This document shows, in pieces, positions 26,901 through 35,137 of a stretch of DNA of 55,917 nt; positions within the stretch are counted from its first letter, which is position 1; each line of letters begins with the position of its first letter. Origin of the DNA: Virgibacillus sp. LDC-1 (GTDB taxonomy: Bacteria > Bacillota > Bacilli > Bacillales > Amphibacillaceae); NCBI RefSeq assembly GCF_030137545.1, contig NZ_JARUVL010000017.1:1-55917 (forward strand), read 5' to 3'. The notes under the pieces are model-generated. The model saw nothing but the letters and a program-made list of their open reading frames with translations. It had not been told where the DNA came from and searched no databases. The position numbers were made by a program, and so were the translations under genes.

Positions 26901-28305
26901 TCATGGCCAAGAGGTAGAAGTTGTTTTAGATCAAAATGTTGATTTGGATCTTTCCTTAGAGCCTTTCTATACCGTTCCAGGTGGAGAAATAGGGTATGAT
27001 GATGGAACAGCGGAAAATGCTCGTGCCTATTATGATGCAGGGAATGCATGGGGAGTGAAAATGTCGCTTCCTGAAGGAAAAGATACTGCTGTCGTAACAG
27101 ACGGTGTATTTCGTTTCTGGGATACAGAATGGCCAGTTCCAGGTGGAACAGAGTTTGCAGTTGAGGTCTGGGATGCTACTGGAGCAGATGGAACACCTGG
27201 AAACAAATTAGCTGGTCCAATCGATGCGGAAGCATTGCGAAATGGTGAATGGACAGTAGTTGATCTGACTGAACATAATATCATCGTAGATGGAGATTTC
27301 TATATGGTATATGTTCAGACGAAAGCAAATCCGAATGTTCCTGGATTAGCAACAGATGAGAATGGACCGAATGCTGGCAGAAGCTATCAAAGAGTTGGTG
27401 GTGCATGGTCTGCTTCCCCTGCTGATGAAGGAAATTATATGGTTCGAGCGCGTGTTAGCTATGAAGTCGAAACACCAGTTATCACGTCTCCAGCAGCAGA
27501 CTTGGTAACAAATGAACCGGCACTTACTGTCGAAGGTACGGCATCACATGGCACAACAATTCAATTGTTGAACAATGGTGCTGAAGCAGGAACAGTGGAA
27601 GTGAGCAATGATGGAACATTCAGTATTCCTACTGAACTTTCGGAAGGGAATAATGAATTAAAAGCTGTTTCATTATTAGATGGAACTCCTACTGGTGAAT
27701 CACAGCCAGTGTCTGTAACGTTGGATACGCAGAAGCCTGACCTAACCATTGATAATCCAAAAGATGGAGAAAAATCAAATCGTGAAACGGTAACGGTTGA
27801 AGGAACTGTTTCTGATGCAAATCTCGATTGGGTAAAAGTAAATGGACAAAAGGCGACCGTAACTGATGGAAAGTATTCGAAGCGTATCTTGCTTGATAAC
27901 GGTCAAAATGAAATTAAAGTAGTGGCACAGGATCTTGCTGGTAATAAGAAGGTAAAAAAGGTGACAATGGATGTTAAATTCAATGCACCAGTCATCGAAA
28001 ACCTAACACCAGTGGAGGACGTTCATCTAAATACGGGGGAGAGTGTAAAGATCGAATTTGACAGTGAGCCTGGACTAAGAGCGACATATGTAATCCATAT
28101 GCCACTTACAAACCTAGGGGCAAAGCTTTCAAATGCGACAGAGCTTCCGATGATGGAAACGTCTCCTGGGCATTACGTCGGCTACTATACGGTTACTGCA
28201 GATGCATATGCAGACGGAGCACGAATTGAAGTAAAGGTACGGGATAGCTATAAAAATGAAACCCGTAAGGTTGCAGACGGAAAACTATTTATTAATCTAG
28301 ACTAA
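23968..28305 (+). CDS. bpr: Secreted S8 serine peptidase, bacillopeptidase F-like, multidomain
   Basis: The protein has 1445 residues from the GTG at 23968, which follows AGGGGAGG. An in-frame ATG at 23950 precedes that site. Order: signal peptide ending TVSA, inhibitor-like prodomain, subtilase domain with Asp228 (SLDSGV), His275 (HGHGTHVTG) and Ser449 (GTSMSGP). Then comes a jellyroll-like module (about 640-790), two carboxypeptidase-regulatory-like beta domains (about 860-990), a ~170-residue beta-rich module and two Ig-like GlucodextranaseB-type repeats (TVEGTASHGTTIQL, TVEGTVSDANLDWV). No LPXTG or S-layer motif is seen at the C terminus, so it is probably released. Degradation of extracellular protein is the likely role. 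Confidence 0.9.
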   Translation: MRLKKKRQRRAFSIAASVLMTFSLLTPTVSAQSVDKGAATNGKIHQSLFSKNKAEEKVSKRLMDVFKEKNEATFLVKFKEKADVEKVAKAARNSSAKANLSAEKTKHIQRSAVVSELKATSLESQQNVKAFLEEAKKKGTVKDYHSYHIVNGMAVTASKEIAEKIASFAEVEKILPNEKRQLHETIVKDEKAPASELANVEWNVERVGAPQAWEMGIDGSGTVVASLDSGVQWDHPALKEKYRGYDAATGNVEHPFSFYNATNPSSEVPLDDHGHGTHVTGTMVGSEPDGSNQIGVAPGAKWIAVKVFDSAGSTSDAILLDGAEWILAPGGRVDLAPDVVNNSWGGGPGLDEWYRDAVRAWRAAEIFPEFSAGNTTIFNPGGPGSVAVPANYPESFATGATDINDMIAGFSLRGPSPYDEVKPDISAPGVNIRSSVPGGGYEGGWNGTSMSGPAVTAAAALLRQVNASISVDEMEQILMNTATPRTDEEYTESPNNGYGYGILDAYNAVSSIMDGLGTIEGTVTKEGVDNEAPTYSHTAPAESFSGMDLPLTVQVSDNISVASVELSYQAQDGSWKTIAATRKSGDYKSGDYSATIPGNEIAEGSLSYKWVINDFGNNEVTSETYVVSVLAGISTGYFTDFEAEPIGWSSFGENNSWEWGIPTSGPGNAASGEKVFATNLAGNYDSNMNATLVMPPIDLPAGNAYLQFKHWHNLEMYSSGSAYDFGHVFISTDQVEWTQLLRVQGETTSWLNEEVDLSAYAGQRVYIGFNATSDTSVTRDGWYIDDVGLSDTSINQKATLPGNKMLGFSNASNVKTIDKAVDKPAVNADKIQPKHEKEAPALAKDPISPSLLPIGATVNVLESGRSVKTNPADGSYSLIHSAGSYTVQAEAYGFFSDQQTVNVERDGTATANFTLEEKPQATASGKITDAATGEPIEGATILLKEDANVAPVETDADGNYSITAYEGTYTLKVLARGYHGQEVEVVLDQNVDLDLSLEPFYTVPGGEIGYDDGTAENARAYYDAGNAWGVKMSLPEGKDTAVVTDGVFRFWDTEWPVPGGTEFAVEVWDATGADGTPGNKLAGPIDAEALRNGEWTVVDLTEHNIIVDGDFYMVYVQTKANPNVPGLATDENGPNAGRSYQRVGGAWSASPADEGNYMVRARVSYEVETPVITSPAADLVTNEPALTVEGTASHGTTIQLLNNGAEAGTVEVSNDGTFSIPTELSEGNNELKAVSLLDGTPTGESQPVSVTLDTQKPDLTIDNPKDGEKSNRETVTVEGTVSDANLDWVKVNGQKATVTDGKYSKRILLDNGQNEIKVVAQDLAGNKKVKKVTMDVKFNAPVIENLTPVEDVHLNTGESVKIEFDSEPGLRATYVIHMPLTNLGAKLSNATELPMMETSPGHYVGYYTVTADAYADGARIEVKVRDSYKNETRKVADGKLFINLD

Positions 28306-28321
28306 ATCGTATATTAGTGAC

Positions 28322-28358
28322 GATGGTGCAGCATTCCAATGGGATGCTGCACCATTTT
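28322..28358 (+). terminator. Intrinsic terminator after the subtilase gene
   Basis: A 15-bp perfect stem, ATGGTGCAGCATTCC/GGGATGCTGCACCAT, is followed by TTTAAG. Confidence 0.8.
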
Positions 28359-28397
28359 AAGTATGAAAAAGTGAGAAATAATTTTTAAGCAAAAAGG

Positions 28398-28426
28398 TTT
28401 TCAAGGAATAGATATATATGTATAAT
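28398..28426 (+). promoter_or_regulatory. Promoter of the FMN riboswitch-ribU transcript
   Basis: TTTTCA (28398-28403) and TATAAT (28421-28426) have 17-bp spacing with a TATG extended -10. This places the start just before the riboswitch. Confidence 0.6.
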
Positions 28427-28452
28427 GAAGGTGACAATAAAATATCGATTCC

Positions 28453-28594
28453 ATCTTCGGGGCAGGGTGCAATTCCCGACCGACGGTAAGAAGCACTTGA
28501 TGTTTCAAGTCCGTGACCCGCAGGAGTATGCTCCACGCGGTTGATCTGGTGTAAGTCCAGAACCGACAGTTATAGTCTGGATGGGAGAAGATGT
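28453..28594 (+). ncRNA. FMN riboswitch (RFN element)
   Basis: The conserved blocks appear in order: CTTCGGGGCAGGGTG, AATTCCCGACCG, AGTCCGTGACCCGC, the GCGGTTGATCTGGTG segment, CCAGAACCGACAGTTA and GTCTGGATGGGAGAAGATG. FMN binding would favour the downstream terminator and shut off ribU. It serves riboflavin uptake here; no ribDEAH genes are present in the window. Confidence 0.95.
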
Positions 28595-28644
28595 CGAGCT
28601 GAAAAATGGTGTGTTTTTTGCGCCATGTTTTTCCTGTGGAATGA

Positions 28645-28682
28645 TTACCCTAAGGCCCCGATTAGGCTTTAGGGTTTTTTGT
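28645..28682 (+). terminator. Riboswitch-controlled terminator upstream of ribU
   Basis: The stem ACCCTAAGGCC/GGCTTTAGGGT runs into TTTTTTG about 50 nt after the FMN aptamer. Confidence 0.85.
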
Positions 28683-28763
28683 ATGCATCAAATGACAAGC
28701 AGGAAGATAGGCTCATCCTTCATCACCAGATGTGAATCGATAAAGAGATGAAGGAGGAGAACG

Positions 28764-29357
28764 ATGATGCAAACTACGATGCAATCATCTAAATTGGTAA
28801 GACTTATTATTTTGGCATTGCTGGGAGCGATATCGCTTCTATTGTTTTTTCTCAATTTCCCATTGCCGTTTTTGCCACCTTATTTAAAGATTGATTTTAG
28901 TGAGGTACCGGCATTATTGGCAGCACTTATTTTTTCGCCGTTAGCAGGGATAGCGGTTGAAGCAATAAAAAACGTGTTATATTTGACAATTGGTGGTGGA
29001 GAGCCTGTAGGAGTGGCCGCGAACTTCTTAGCGGGGATCATGTTTATTCTGCCTGTGTCACTTGTATATCATAAATACAAAGGTGTTAAAAGCATTGTAT
29101 CTGGGTTGATTACAGGAACCATTGTTATGGCAGTCGGAATGAGTGTGTTGAACTATTTGGTTGTCCTTCCTGTATATGCGTGGTTTATGGGGATGGAAGA
29201 AATGAAGATTGAAAGTGTAAAACGACTTGCTGTTTTATATGGAATTCTACCATTTAATTTAATTAAAGGAATTATTGTTGGTATGCTATTTGTTCCACTG
29301 TTTATTAAAATGCGCAGATGGATTGAGGAAAAGCAAGCCATCTTTAGTAAAATATAA
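28764..29357 (+). CDS. ribU: Riboflavin transporter RibU (ECF S component)
   Basis: The 197-residue membrane protein has about six helices and matches RibU/YpaA, the riboflavin-binding subunit of an ECF importer. Recognisable segments are PYLKIDFSEVPALLAALIF and NFLAGIMFILP. The FMN riboswitch upstream confirms the vitamin. AAGGAGG at 28751-28757 serves the ATG at 28764 or 28767. The energising EcfA/EcfT proteins must be encoded elsewhere. Confidence 0.94.
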   Translation: MMQTTMQSSKLVRLIILALLGAISLLLFFLNFPLPFLPPYLKIDFSEVPALLAALIFSPLAGIAVEAIKNVLYLTIGGGEPVGVAANFLAGIMFILPVSLVYHKYKGVKSIVSGLITGTIVMAVGMSVLNYLVVLPVYAWFMGMEEMKIESVKRLAVLYGILPFNLIKGIIVGMLFVPLFIKMRRWIEEKQAIFSKI

Positions 29358-29358
29358 T

Positions 29359-29418
29359 AAAAAAACCTCGGTGCATCCTGTCAATGTAGACGGACGATAA
29401 ATGCCGAGGTTTTTATTT
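29359..29418. terminator. Bidirectional terminator between ribU and the thioesterase gene
   Basis: AAAAACCTCGG/CCGAGGTTTTT encloses inner pairs GCAT/ATGC and GTC/GAC. A and T runs on both outer flanks suit both convergent genes. Confidence 0.8.
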
Positions 29419-29426
29419 TAAGATAA

Positions 29427-29816
29427 TTATTGGCGTTTTTTGGGAACTATGCCAATCGTACAACGGGAAATACAAATAAGCTGATTATATTCATCTGTAA
29501 TTTTAACATCCCACACCATCGTTGTTTTCCCTACATGTAAAGGAATTGCTTTGGCGGTTACAATCCCGTCCCTTTTACTTTTGATATGGTTCGCATTGAT
29601 TTCAATCCCAAAAACATTCGTTGTCTGTAGGTCCACATGCAATATCGCACCTAAGCTAGCAGCGGTTTCTGCCAGAGCGGCACTTGCGCCTCCATGCAAA
29701 TAGCCTAGTGGTTGATGGGTTCTGTGGTCGACTGGCATCGACATGACCACAAGATTTTTATCCATGGAAACAACTTCAATTCCTAATGCTTCAAGCATTG
29801 TATTATGAATGTCCAT
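29427..29816 (-). CDS. menI: PaaI-type hotdog thioesterase, probable DHNA-CoA thioesterase (MenI)
   Basis: The 129-residue hotdog-fold protein has the catalytic-helix motif LHGGASAALAETAAS, with the expected acidic residue (Glu), and matches the YuxO/PaaI group. It follows menA by about 37 bp on the same strand, opposite the menFDHBE cluster. Hydrolysis of 1,4-dihydroxy-2-naphthoyl-CoA, the step between MenB and MenA, is therefore the best functional inference. In B. subtilis yuxO is not in the men cluster, so the placement here is informative. Family assignment is firm; the substrate is inferred. Confidence 0.8.
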   Translation of the reverse strand: MDIHNTMLEALGIEVVSMDKNLVVMSMPVDHRTHQPLGYLHGGASAALAETAASLGAILHVDLQTTNVFGIEINANHIKSKRDGIVTAKAIPLHVGKTTMVWDVKITDEYNQLICISRCTIGIVPKKRQ

Positions 29817-29852
29817 TCCCTATCCCCCTTTATTCATAGAAACAAGACTTAG

Positions 29853-30791
29853 TTAGCTAATAAAGTGACTAATTAAGATCGATATACCTAAAAGTAAGCC
29901 ATATAATGTATTCGTTTTTCCAGTAGCAACCATGGCTGGCATCATTTCTAATGGTGCTGTTTTTCCACGAAATCCCTTTAACACGTCACTTGCTTTTTTT
30001 ATCGTTAGTAATGTAATAAGTGACCAAATTGGAAGAATATCCGTCACAATATACATAATTGTAAGTCCGTATGCGATGAGAAAAAGAACCCCTAGAAAAC
30101 GAACAGCATTTTTTCTGCCGAGTAAAATAGCAAGTGTTTTACGACCGTTTTCTTTATCGTTATCTAAATCTCGAATATTGTTTGCAAGAAGGAGAGATCC
30201 AATAAAAATTGCAGTTGGAATCGATATCGAAATAATATCTTGTGTTATTGTTCCTGTTTGAATAAAATAGCTAATTCCAATGATGACTGTACCCATTAAA
30301 AAACCAGAAAATAGTTCGCCAAATGGTGTGTATGCAATTGGGAGTGGTCCTCCGGTGTATAAATAGCCTATGAGCATTCCGGCTAACCCAATAACGGCAA
30401 TCCACCAGCTTGATTGCATGCAAATATAAACACCTAATAAAATCGCTATTGCAAAAAAACCAAGCCCTAAGTTACGAACAGTTTTTGGTGCAATTCCATC
30501 GCGGACAATTGTTCCACCGATTCCTACTGATTGTTCATTGTCAAGGCCACGAACATAATCATAATACTCATTAAACATATTTGTAGCCGATTGGATGAGC
30601 ATAGATGCTACAAGCATTGCTAAAAAAGCACCTAAATGGATAGGCCCATCTAATAAGGCTACCATAGTTCCTACGAAAACAGGAATAAAGGATGCTGTTA
30701 ATGTATGAGGTCTTAACAATCGCCACCATACTTGAAATCCTTCCTTTTCATTTAATGCTTTTTTTATATCTGTATCATTACTCGAATTCAT
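29853..30791 (-). CDS. menA: 1,4-dihydroxy-2-naphthoate polyprenyltransferase MenA
   Basis: The 312-residue UbiA-family membrane enzyme attaches the polyprenyl chain to DHNA to give demethylmenaquinone. The two Asp-rich prenyl-diphosphate motifs are present: NMFNEYYDYVRGLDNE and NIRDLDNDKENGRKTL. About nine hydrophobic segments fit the family. It is divergent from menF, with a 360-bp regulatory gap between them. Confidence 0.94.
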   Translation of the reverse strand: MNSSNDTDIKKALNEKEGFQVWWRLLRPHTLTASFIPVFVGTMVALLDGPIHLGAFLAMLVASMLIQSATNMFNEYYDYVRGLDNEQSVGIGGTIVRDGIAPKTVRNLGLGFFAIAILLGVYICMQSSWWIAVIGLAGMLIGYLYTGGPLPIAYTPFGELFSGFLMGTVIIGISYFIQTGTITQDIISISIPTAIFIGSLLLANNIRDLDNDKENGRKTLAILLGRKNAVRFLGVLFLIAYGLTIMYIVTDILPIWSLITLLTIKKASDVLKGFRGKTAPLEMMPAMVATGKTNTLYGLLLGISILISHFIS

Positions 30792-30898
30792 TGATGTATC
30801 CCCCTGATTTTATCCTTATAACATTCTAAATATCATACTAAGTTTATGGAAATTCGGACAACGTGTCAATTACACATCATTTCGGGAATGCTAAAATA

Positions 30899-30964
30899 AT
30901 TCCCTTTTGAACGAGAACTATATGAAAAATGTCCCATTCCTTGAGAAACAAAGCAAAAGGGAAT
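30899..30964. repeat. Perfect 11-bp inverted repeat in the menA-menF intergenic region
   Basis: ATTCCCTTTTG (30899-30909) and CAAAAGGGAAT (30954-30964) are perfectly complementary with 44 bp between. No T-tract follows on either strand, so it is not a typical terminator. It lies between the menA and menF starts and could be an operator pair or RNA structure. Confidence 0.4.
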
Positions 30965-31029
30965 AAAATAGATATGGTACTTTTTAAAAGTTGAAGGAAC
31001 ATACAAACTAGCTCGTTTAAGAAATTGCA

Positions 31030-31057
31030 TTGACATGCGTTTTCGATGCAATATGAT
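31030..31057 (+). promoter_or_regulatory. menF operon promoter
   Basis: TTGACA (31030-31035) and TATGAT (31052-31057) have 16-bp spacing. The spacer is bounded by near-repeats TTGCAT and GATGCAA (ATTGCATTGACATGCG, CGATGCAATATGAT), which might form an operator. The implied start is near 31064, about 90 nt before menF. Confidence 0.7.
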
Positions 31058-31097
31058 CCTCACTTCTAGCCCATGTGGCGACGACAAGGAGGATAAG

Positions 31098-31157
31098 TTG
31101 GCGGATGAAATAGCCCCGCTGATTGAAGTTTCATTTTATGGAGGAAAATGTAGATGA
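31098..31157 (+). CDS. Putative 19-residue leader peptide overlapping the menF start
   Basis: A TTG at 31098 lies 5 nt after a perfect AAGGAGG (31086-31092). It opens a frame of 19 codons, MADEIAPLIEVSFYGGKCR. The stop TGA at 31155-31157 overlaps the menF ATG as ATGA. The arrangement is that of a translated leader coupled to the main gene. It has no family to support it, so it may instead be chance or an ancestral start region. Confidence 0.35.
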   Translation: MADEIAPLIEVSFYGGKCR

Positions 31158-32548
31158 TCGAAATAAAAGCAAATCATATGGAAGCTTTGCTTCAGGAGGC
31201 AATCCAATCGTTGGAGTCGGATGAAGACGCACGTTTGGTTAGCATCACAAAAAAAATAGAACGGACAAATCCAACCCAGTTTTTTGAAGCTGCAACGTTA
31301 ATGGAAAAAGATCGTGCTTTCTGGGCGAGTACTGCAGAAGATTTTTATCTTGTTGGAATAGGGAATGCAGCAGAAATTGTCGCGGAATCCGCGCGTTTTA
31401 AACAAACAGAGCAAATGTGGCAGCAGCTATTGAATGAAGCGATAATTCACAATCCATATATGAACGTACCTGGAACAGGTGCAGTTGCATTAGGCGGAAT
31501 GGCTTTTGATCCAGACAAACCCAAAACAGATTTATGGAACAGCTTTCAGGCGAGTCAATTCCGGATTCCAGCAATTCTGTTAACGAAGGATAAGCAGGCT
31601 GATTATTTAACTTTTAATATATGTGTGCATAAAAACGATCATCCGGTACAGCTTGCCAAAGAACTCGAACGACAAGAGAGGAAATTATTTACAAATAACG
31701 AAGCTAACAAGGAAGCACCGCTTATCGCTTCTAAAGAAGAGATAGAGCCAGAACAATGGAAAAACTTAGTCCTTGATGCGACAAAGGCAATTAAAGCAGG
31801 AAAGGCCAAAAAAATCGTTTTAGCACGGGAACTAAAATTGACCTTTACTGCCGACGTTTCCATTCATATTATTTTAGAACGACTGCTTCGCACGCAAAAT
31901 AATAGTTACGTTTTTGCTTTTGAGCATGGCGAAGATTGTTTTGTAGGGGCTACTCCTGAAAGGCTTGTAAGGTTGGAAAAAGAAAAACTTCTTTCCACCT
32001 GTTTAGCAGGAACTGCACCTCGAGGTTCAACAAGTACGGAGGATGAGAAAATTGCATATGAACTTTTACATGATTCTAAAAATAGGGAAGAGCATGATTT
32101 CGTCGTGCAAATGATCCGAGGTGCAATGGAGGCTTACTGCACGGATATTGATATTCCTACTGCGCCTGTTGTCTACCCGTTAAAAAATTTACAGCACTTA
32201 TACACACCTGTTACAGCGCGGTTGAAAGAACAATTTAGTATTTTTAATGTGTTAGAACATTTACATCCAACACCAGCACTTGGCGGTTCTCCGAATAAAG
32301 AATCAATGGAATTTATTCGCGAGAACGAGTTGTTAGATCGTGGTTGGTATGGTGCGCCAGTGGGGTGGTTAGATAGTAACCAGCATGGTGAATTTGCTGT
32401 TGCGATTCGTTCTGGATTAATCCGTAGAGATAAAGCTTCTTTATTTGCAGGATGTGGTGTCGTAAAAGATTCTGACCCACAAGCAGAGTATGAGGAAACA
32501 AACGTGAAATTCCTGCCAATGCTGTCTGTGCTAGGGGGCCAATTATGA
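31154..32548 (+). CDS. menF: Isochorismate synthase MenF
   Basis: The 464-residue chorismate-utilising enzyme converts chorismate to isochorismate, the first committed menaquinone step. Signature segments include VGATPERLVRLEKEKLLSTC, LAGTAPRG and HLHPTPALGGSP, with the Mg-binding Glu residues in the C-terminal half. Its own GGAGG lies 9 nt upstream. The stop overlaps menD by 4 bp (ATGA). Confidence 0.94.
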   Translation: MIEIKANHMEALLQEAIQSLESDEDARLVSITKKIERTNPTQFFEAATLMEKDRAFWASTAEDFYLVGIGNAAEIVAESARFKQTEQMWQQLLNEAIIHNPYMNVPGTGAVALGGMAFDPDKPKTDLWNSFQASQFRIPAILLTKDKQADYLTFNICVHKNDHPVQLAKELERQERKLFTNNEANKEAPLIASKEEIEPEQWKNLVLDATKAIKAGKAKKIVLARELKLTFTADVSIHIILERLLRTQNNSYVFAFEHGEDCFVGATPERLVRLEKEKLLSTCLAGTAPRGSTSTEDEKIAYELLHDSKNREEHDFVVQMIRGAMEAYCTDIDIPTAPVVYPLKNLQHLYTPVTARLKEQFSIFNVLEHLHPTPALGGSPNKESMEFIRENELLDRGWYGAPVGWLDSNQHGEFAVAIRSGLIRRDKASLFAGCGVVKDSDPQAEYEETNVKFLPMLSVLGGQL

Positions 32549-34278
32549 ACCATACAGAAACACTTACACGATATACAGCAAGCTTTGTAGATGAGCTATC
32601 GAAAAGTGGTGTACAGCATGCGGTTATTTCACCGGGATCCAGATCAACGCCATTAGCAATGACGTTAGCAGAACATCCAAAAATAACAGAGTGGGTTATC
32701 ATTGATGAGCGTTCTGCTGCCTTTTTTGCCTTAGGCCTAGCAAAACAAACGAAACGTCCTGTTGTAATTGTTTGTACATCAGGCACTGCAGCAGCCAATT
32801 ACTTCCCGGCAATCGTAGAAGCATTTTATAGTAGGGTTCCTTTAGTTGTGCTTACTGCAGATCGTCCACACGAGCTTCGTGACGTTGGTGCTCCACAAGC
32901 CATCGAGCAAATTAAGCTTTATGGTGATTATGTGAAGTGGTTCCATGAAATGGCTTTACCTGAGGGAACACCAGAAATGTTGCGATACGCTAGAAGTAAG
33001 GCTTCACGCGCGGTTTATGTTGCCAGCGATGAAAATAGTGGGCCAGTACATTTGAATTTTCCATTTCGAGAGCCACTTGTACCAGATTTTACGTTGGATA
33101 ACTTATGGGGAGCAGAAAGAGAAGCATGTTTTTCTTCTCACTCGACTGGACCTAAAATGCTTACAAATGTTCAGATTGGAGAATTAAAGGAACAGCTTCA
33201 GTACAAGAAGCGTGGCGTCATTGTTTGTGGACCATATGATGATCCGGCACTGGCGGATGTATTGGCAGAGCTTTCGTTAACATGGAATATCCCTGTGCTT
33301 GTTGATCCTTTATCGCAAATGCGGACAGGAAGCCACGACAAGAACAATTTTATTGAAGGTTATGATGCTTTTCTACGTAATGAGAAAATCAGAGCAATGG
33401 TCCAAGCAGATTTTATTATCCGGATTGGGGCAATGCCCATTTCAAAAGCATTTTTATTTTATATGAAGGAACATGTACAGGCTCCTCAGTATATTATTGA
33501 ACGGCATTCTGGCTATCGTGAGCCTGTAGGAAATCCAGCACATTATATATATGCAGATCCAATTGCAGTTTGCAAGGCGATGCTTCAAATGTCAATCGAA
33601 ATGGAAGCGGATTGGCTGCCAACGTGGAAAAAAATGAACGCCATCGCCAATAAGCATATATCTGTTTCTACAGAGGAAAAACTCACAGAAGGCGATGCAG
33701 TTCGCGTTACGATTGATGCACTCGATGAAAATGATACGCTTTATGTTGGAAACAGTATGGCAATCCGCGATGTGGATACATTCTTACGAGCAACCGATAA
33801 AAAGTTAACTGTTTTAGCAAACCGAGGCGCGAACGGGATTGATGGCATGGTGTCCAGTGCAGTAGGAGCTGCTGCAACTGGCACGCAGGTAACGTTATTG
33901 TTAGGTGATTTGTCATTTTATCATGATCTAAACGGGCTACTTGCTGCAAAGCAATATGACTTGAACTTAACAATCGTCTTGATTAATAATAATGGTGGAG
34001 GGATATTTTCCTTTTTGCCACAAGCAAAGGATAAAAAGCACTTTGATTTATTATTTGGAACACCTTTAGGAATTGATTTTACCCATGCTGTTCATTTGTA
34101 TGGTGGAACACATCAGACGGTCGAAAAAGAAGATGAATTGTCTTCTGCGCTTTACCGAGCACAAAAGACAGAAGGATTTTCTGTTGTCGAGGTGAAAACC
34201 GAACGAGCACAAAATATGAAGTGGCATCGTCAAATGTGGTCAAAAATTGAGGAAGAAATTCTTGCCGTTTTAGGGTGA
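32545..34278 (+). CDS. menD: SEPHCHC synthase MenD
   Basis: The 577-residue ThDP-dependent enzyme joins isochorismate and 2-oxoglutarate to form 2-succinyl-5-enolpyruvyl-6-hydroxy-3-cyclohexene-1-carboxylate. The N-terminal SPGSRSTPLAM and the SAAFFALGLAKQT segment with the catalytic Glu are clear. So is the C-terminal ThDP/Mg motif GDLSFYHDLNGLLA to NNNGGGIFSF. Start overlap with menF implies translational coupling. Confidence 0.95.
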   Translation: MNHTETLTRYTASFVDELSKSGVQHAVISPGSRSTPLAMTLAEHPKITEWVIIDERSAAFFALGLAKQTKRPVVIVCTSGTAAANYFPAIVEAFYSRVPLVVLTADRPHELRDVGAPQAIEQIKLYGDYVKWFHEMALPEGTPEMLRYARSKASRAVYVASDENSGPVHLNFPFREPLVPDFTLDNLWGAEREACFSSHSTGPKMLTNVQIGELKEQLQYKKRGVIVCGPYDDPALADVLAELSLTWNIPVLVDPLSQMRTGSHDKNNFIEGYDAFLRNEKIRAMVQADFIIRIGAMPISKAFLFYMKEHVQAPQYIIERHSGYREPVGNPAHYIYADPIAVCKAMLQMSIEMEADWLPTWKKMNAIANKHISVSTEEKLTEGDAVRVTIDALDENDTLYVGNSMAIRDVDTFLRATDKKLTVLANRGANGIDGMVSSAVGAAATGTQVTLLLGDLSFYHDLNGLLAAKQYDLNLTIVLINNNGGGIFSFLPQAKDKKHFDLLFGTPLGIDFTHAVHLYGGTHQTVEKEDELSSALYRAQKTEGFSVVEVKTERAQNMKWHRQMWSKIEEEILAVLG

Positions 34279-34282
34279 TAAG

Positions 34283-35137
34283 ATGCAATTTGCCGTGAAC
34301 GATACAATTTATTGGTATGATGTAAAAGGGAAAGGGGTTCCCATTGTTTTACTGCATGGTTTTACGGGAAGTAATGGAACATGGGAATCTTTTAAAGCGA
34401 CGTATGCAGCCCAATATATGGTGATAACGATTGATCTCCCAGGCCATGGGAAAACAATTTCGAATACACCTAAAACAATGGAGGCATGCTGTCATGATCT
34501 CAATGAACTATTTTGTCATCTAAAGCTTTCCAAGATTCACCTTGTAGGCTATTCAATGGGAGGCCGAGCTGCATTGTCCTTTGCAATGCTATATTCGGAG
34601 ATGATCCAAACGCTTACTTTAGAAAGTGCTTCACCTGGTCTGCATACAGAAGAAGAAAGAAGCAAGCGAAAAGCACATGATGATCATCTTGCAGCACGAA
34701 TACTCAAGGAAGGCTTAGAGAAATTTCTTCGATATTGGGAGCAGATCCCTTTATTTCATAGTCAAAGAAGACTGCCAGAACCGATTCAAGAGAAGCTGCA
34801 TCAGGAACGTTTTGCTCAAGAAGAACGTGGTTTAGCAAACTCCTTGCGCTTTATGGGGACTGGCTGTCAGCCAAGCTGGTGGGAGGAATTAAAAGGCTTT
34901 ACAAACGATGTCCTCCTGCTTGTAGGTGAACTTGATGAAAAGTTCATTGGTATTAATCAGGAAATGCATAAGTTGTTTCCAAATAGTAAGTTAACCATTG
35001 TTCCTGATGCTGGTCATGCGATTCATCTTGAACAACCTGATATTTTTGGTAAACTAGTAACAGACTTTATTTTGAAAAGTACATTACATAGGAATAATGA
35101 GGAGGAAAATGATGACTGTACAATGGGAGAAAGCTAG
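34283..35137 (+). CDS. menH: SHCHC synthase MenH (alpha/beta hydrolase)
   Basis: The 284-residue alpha/beta hydrolase eliminates pyruvate from SEPHCHC. The nucleophile elbow GYSMGGR, the Asp-bearing VGELDEKF and the His in [11 protein letters not shown] form the triad. It starts 4 bp after menD. Its C-terminal codons overlap the start of menB by 26 bp, with the menB ribosome-binding site inside menH. Confidence 0.93.
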   Translation: MQFAVNDTIYWYDVKGKGVPIVLLHGFTGSNGTWESFKATYAAQYMVITIDLPGHGKTISNTPKTMEACCHDLNELFCHLKLSKIHLVGYSMGGRAALSFAMLYSEMIQTLTLESASPGLHTEEERSKRKAHDDHLAARILKEGLEKFLRYWEQIPLFHSQRRLPEPIQEKLHQERFAQEERGLANSLRFMGTGCQPSWWEELKGFTNDVLLLVGELDEKFIGINQEMHKLFPNSKLTIVPDAGHAIHLEQPDIFGKLVTDFILKSTLHRNNEEENDDCTMGES

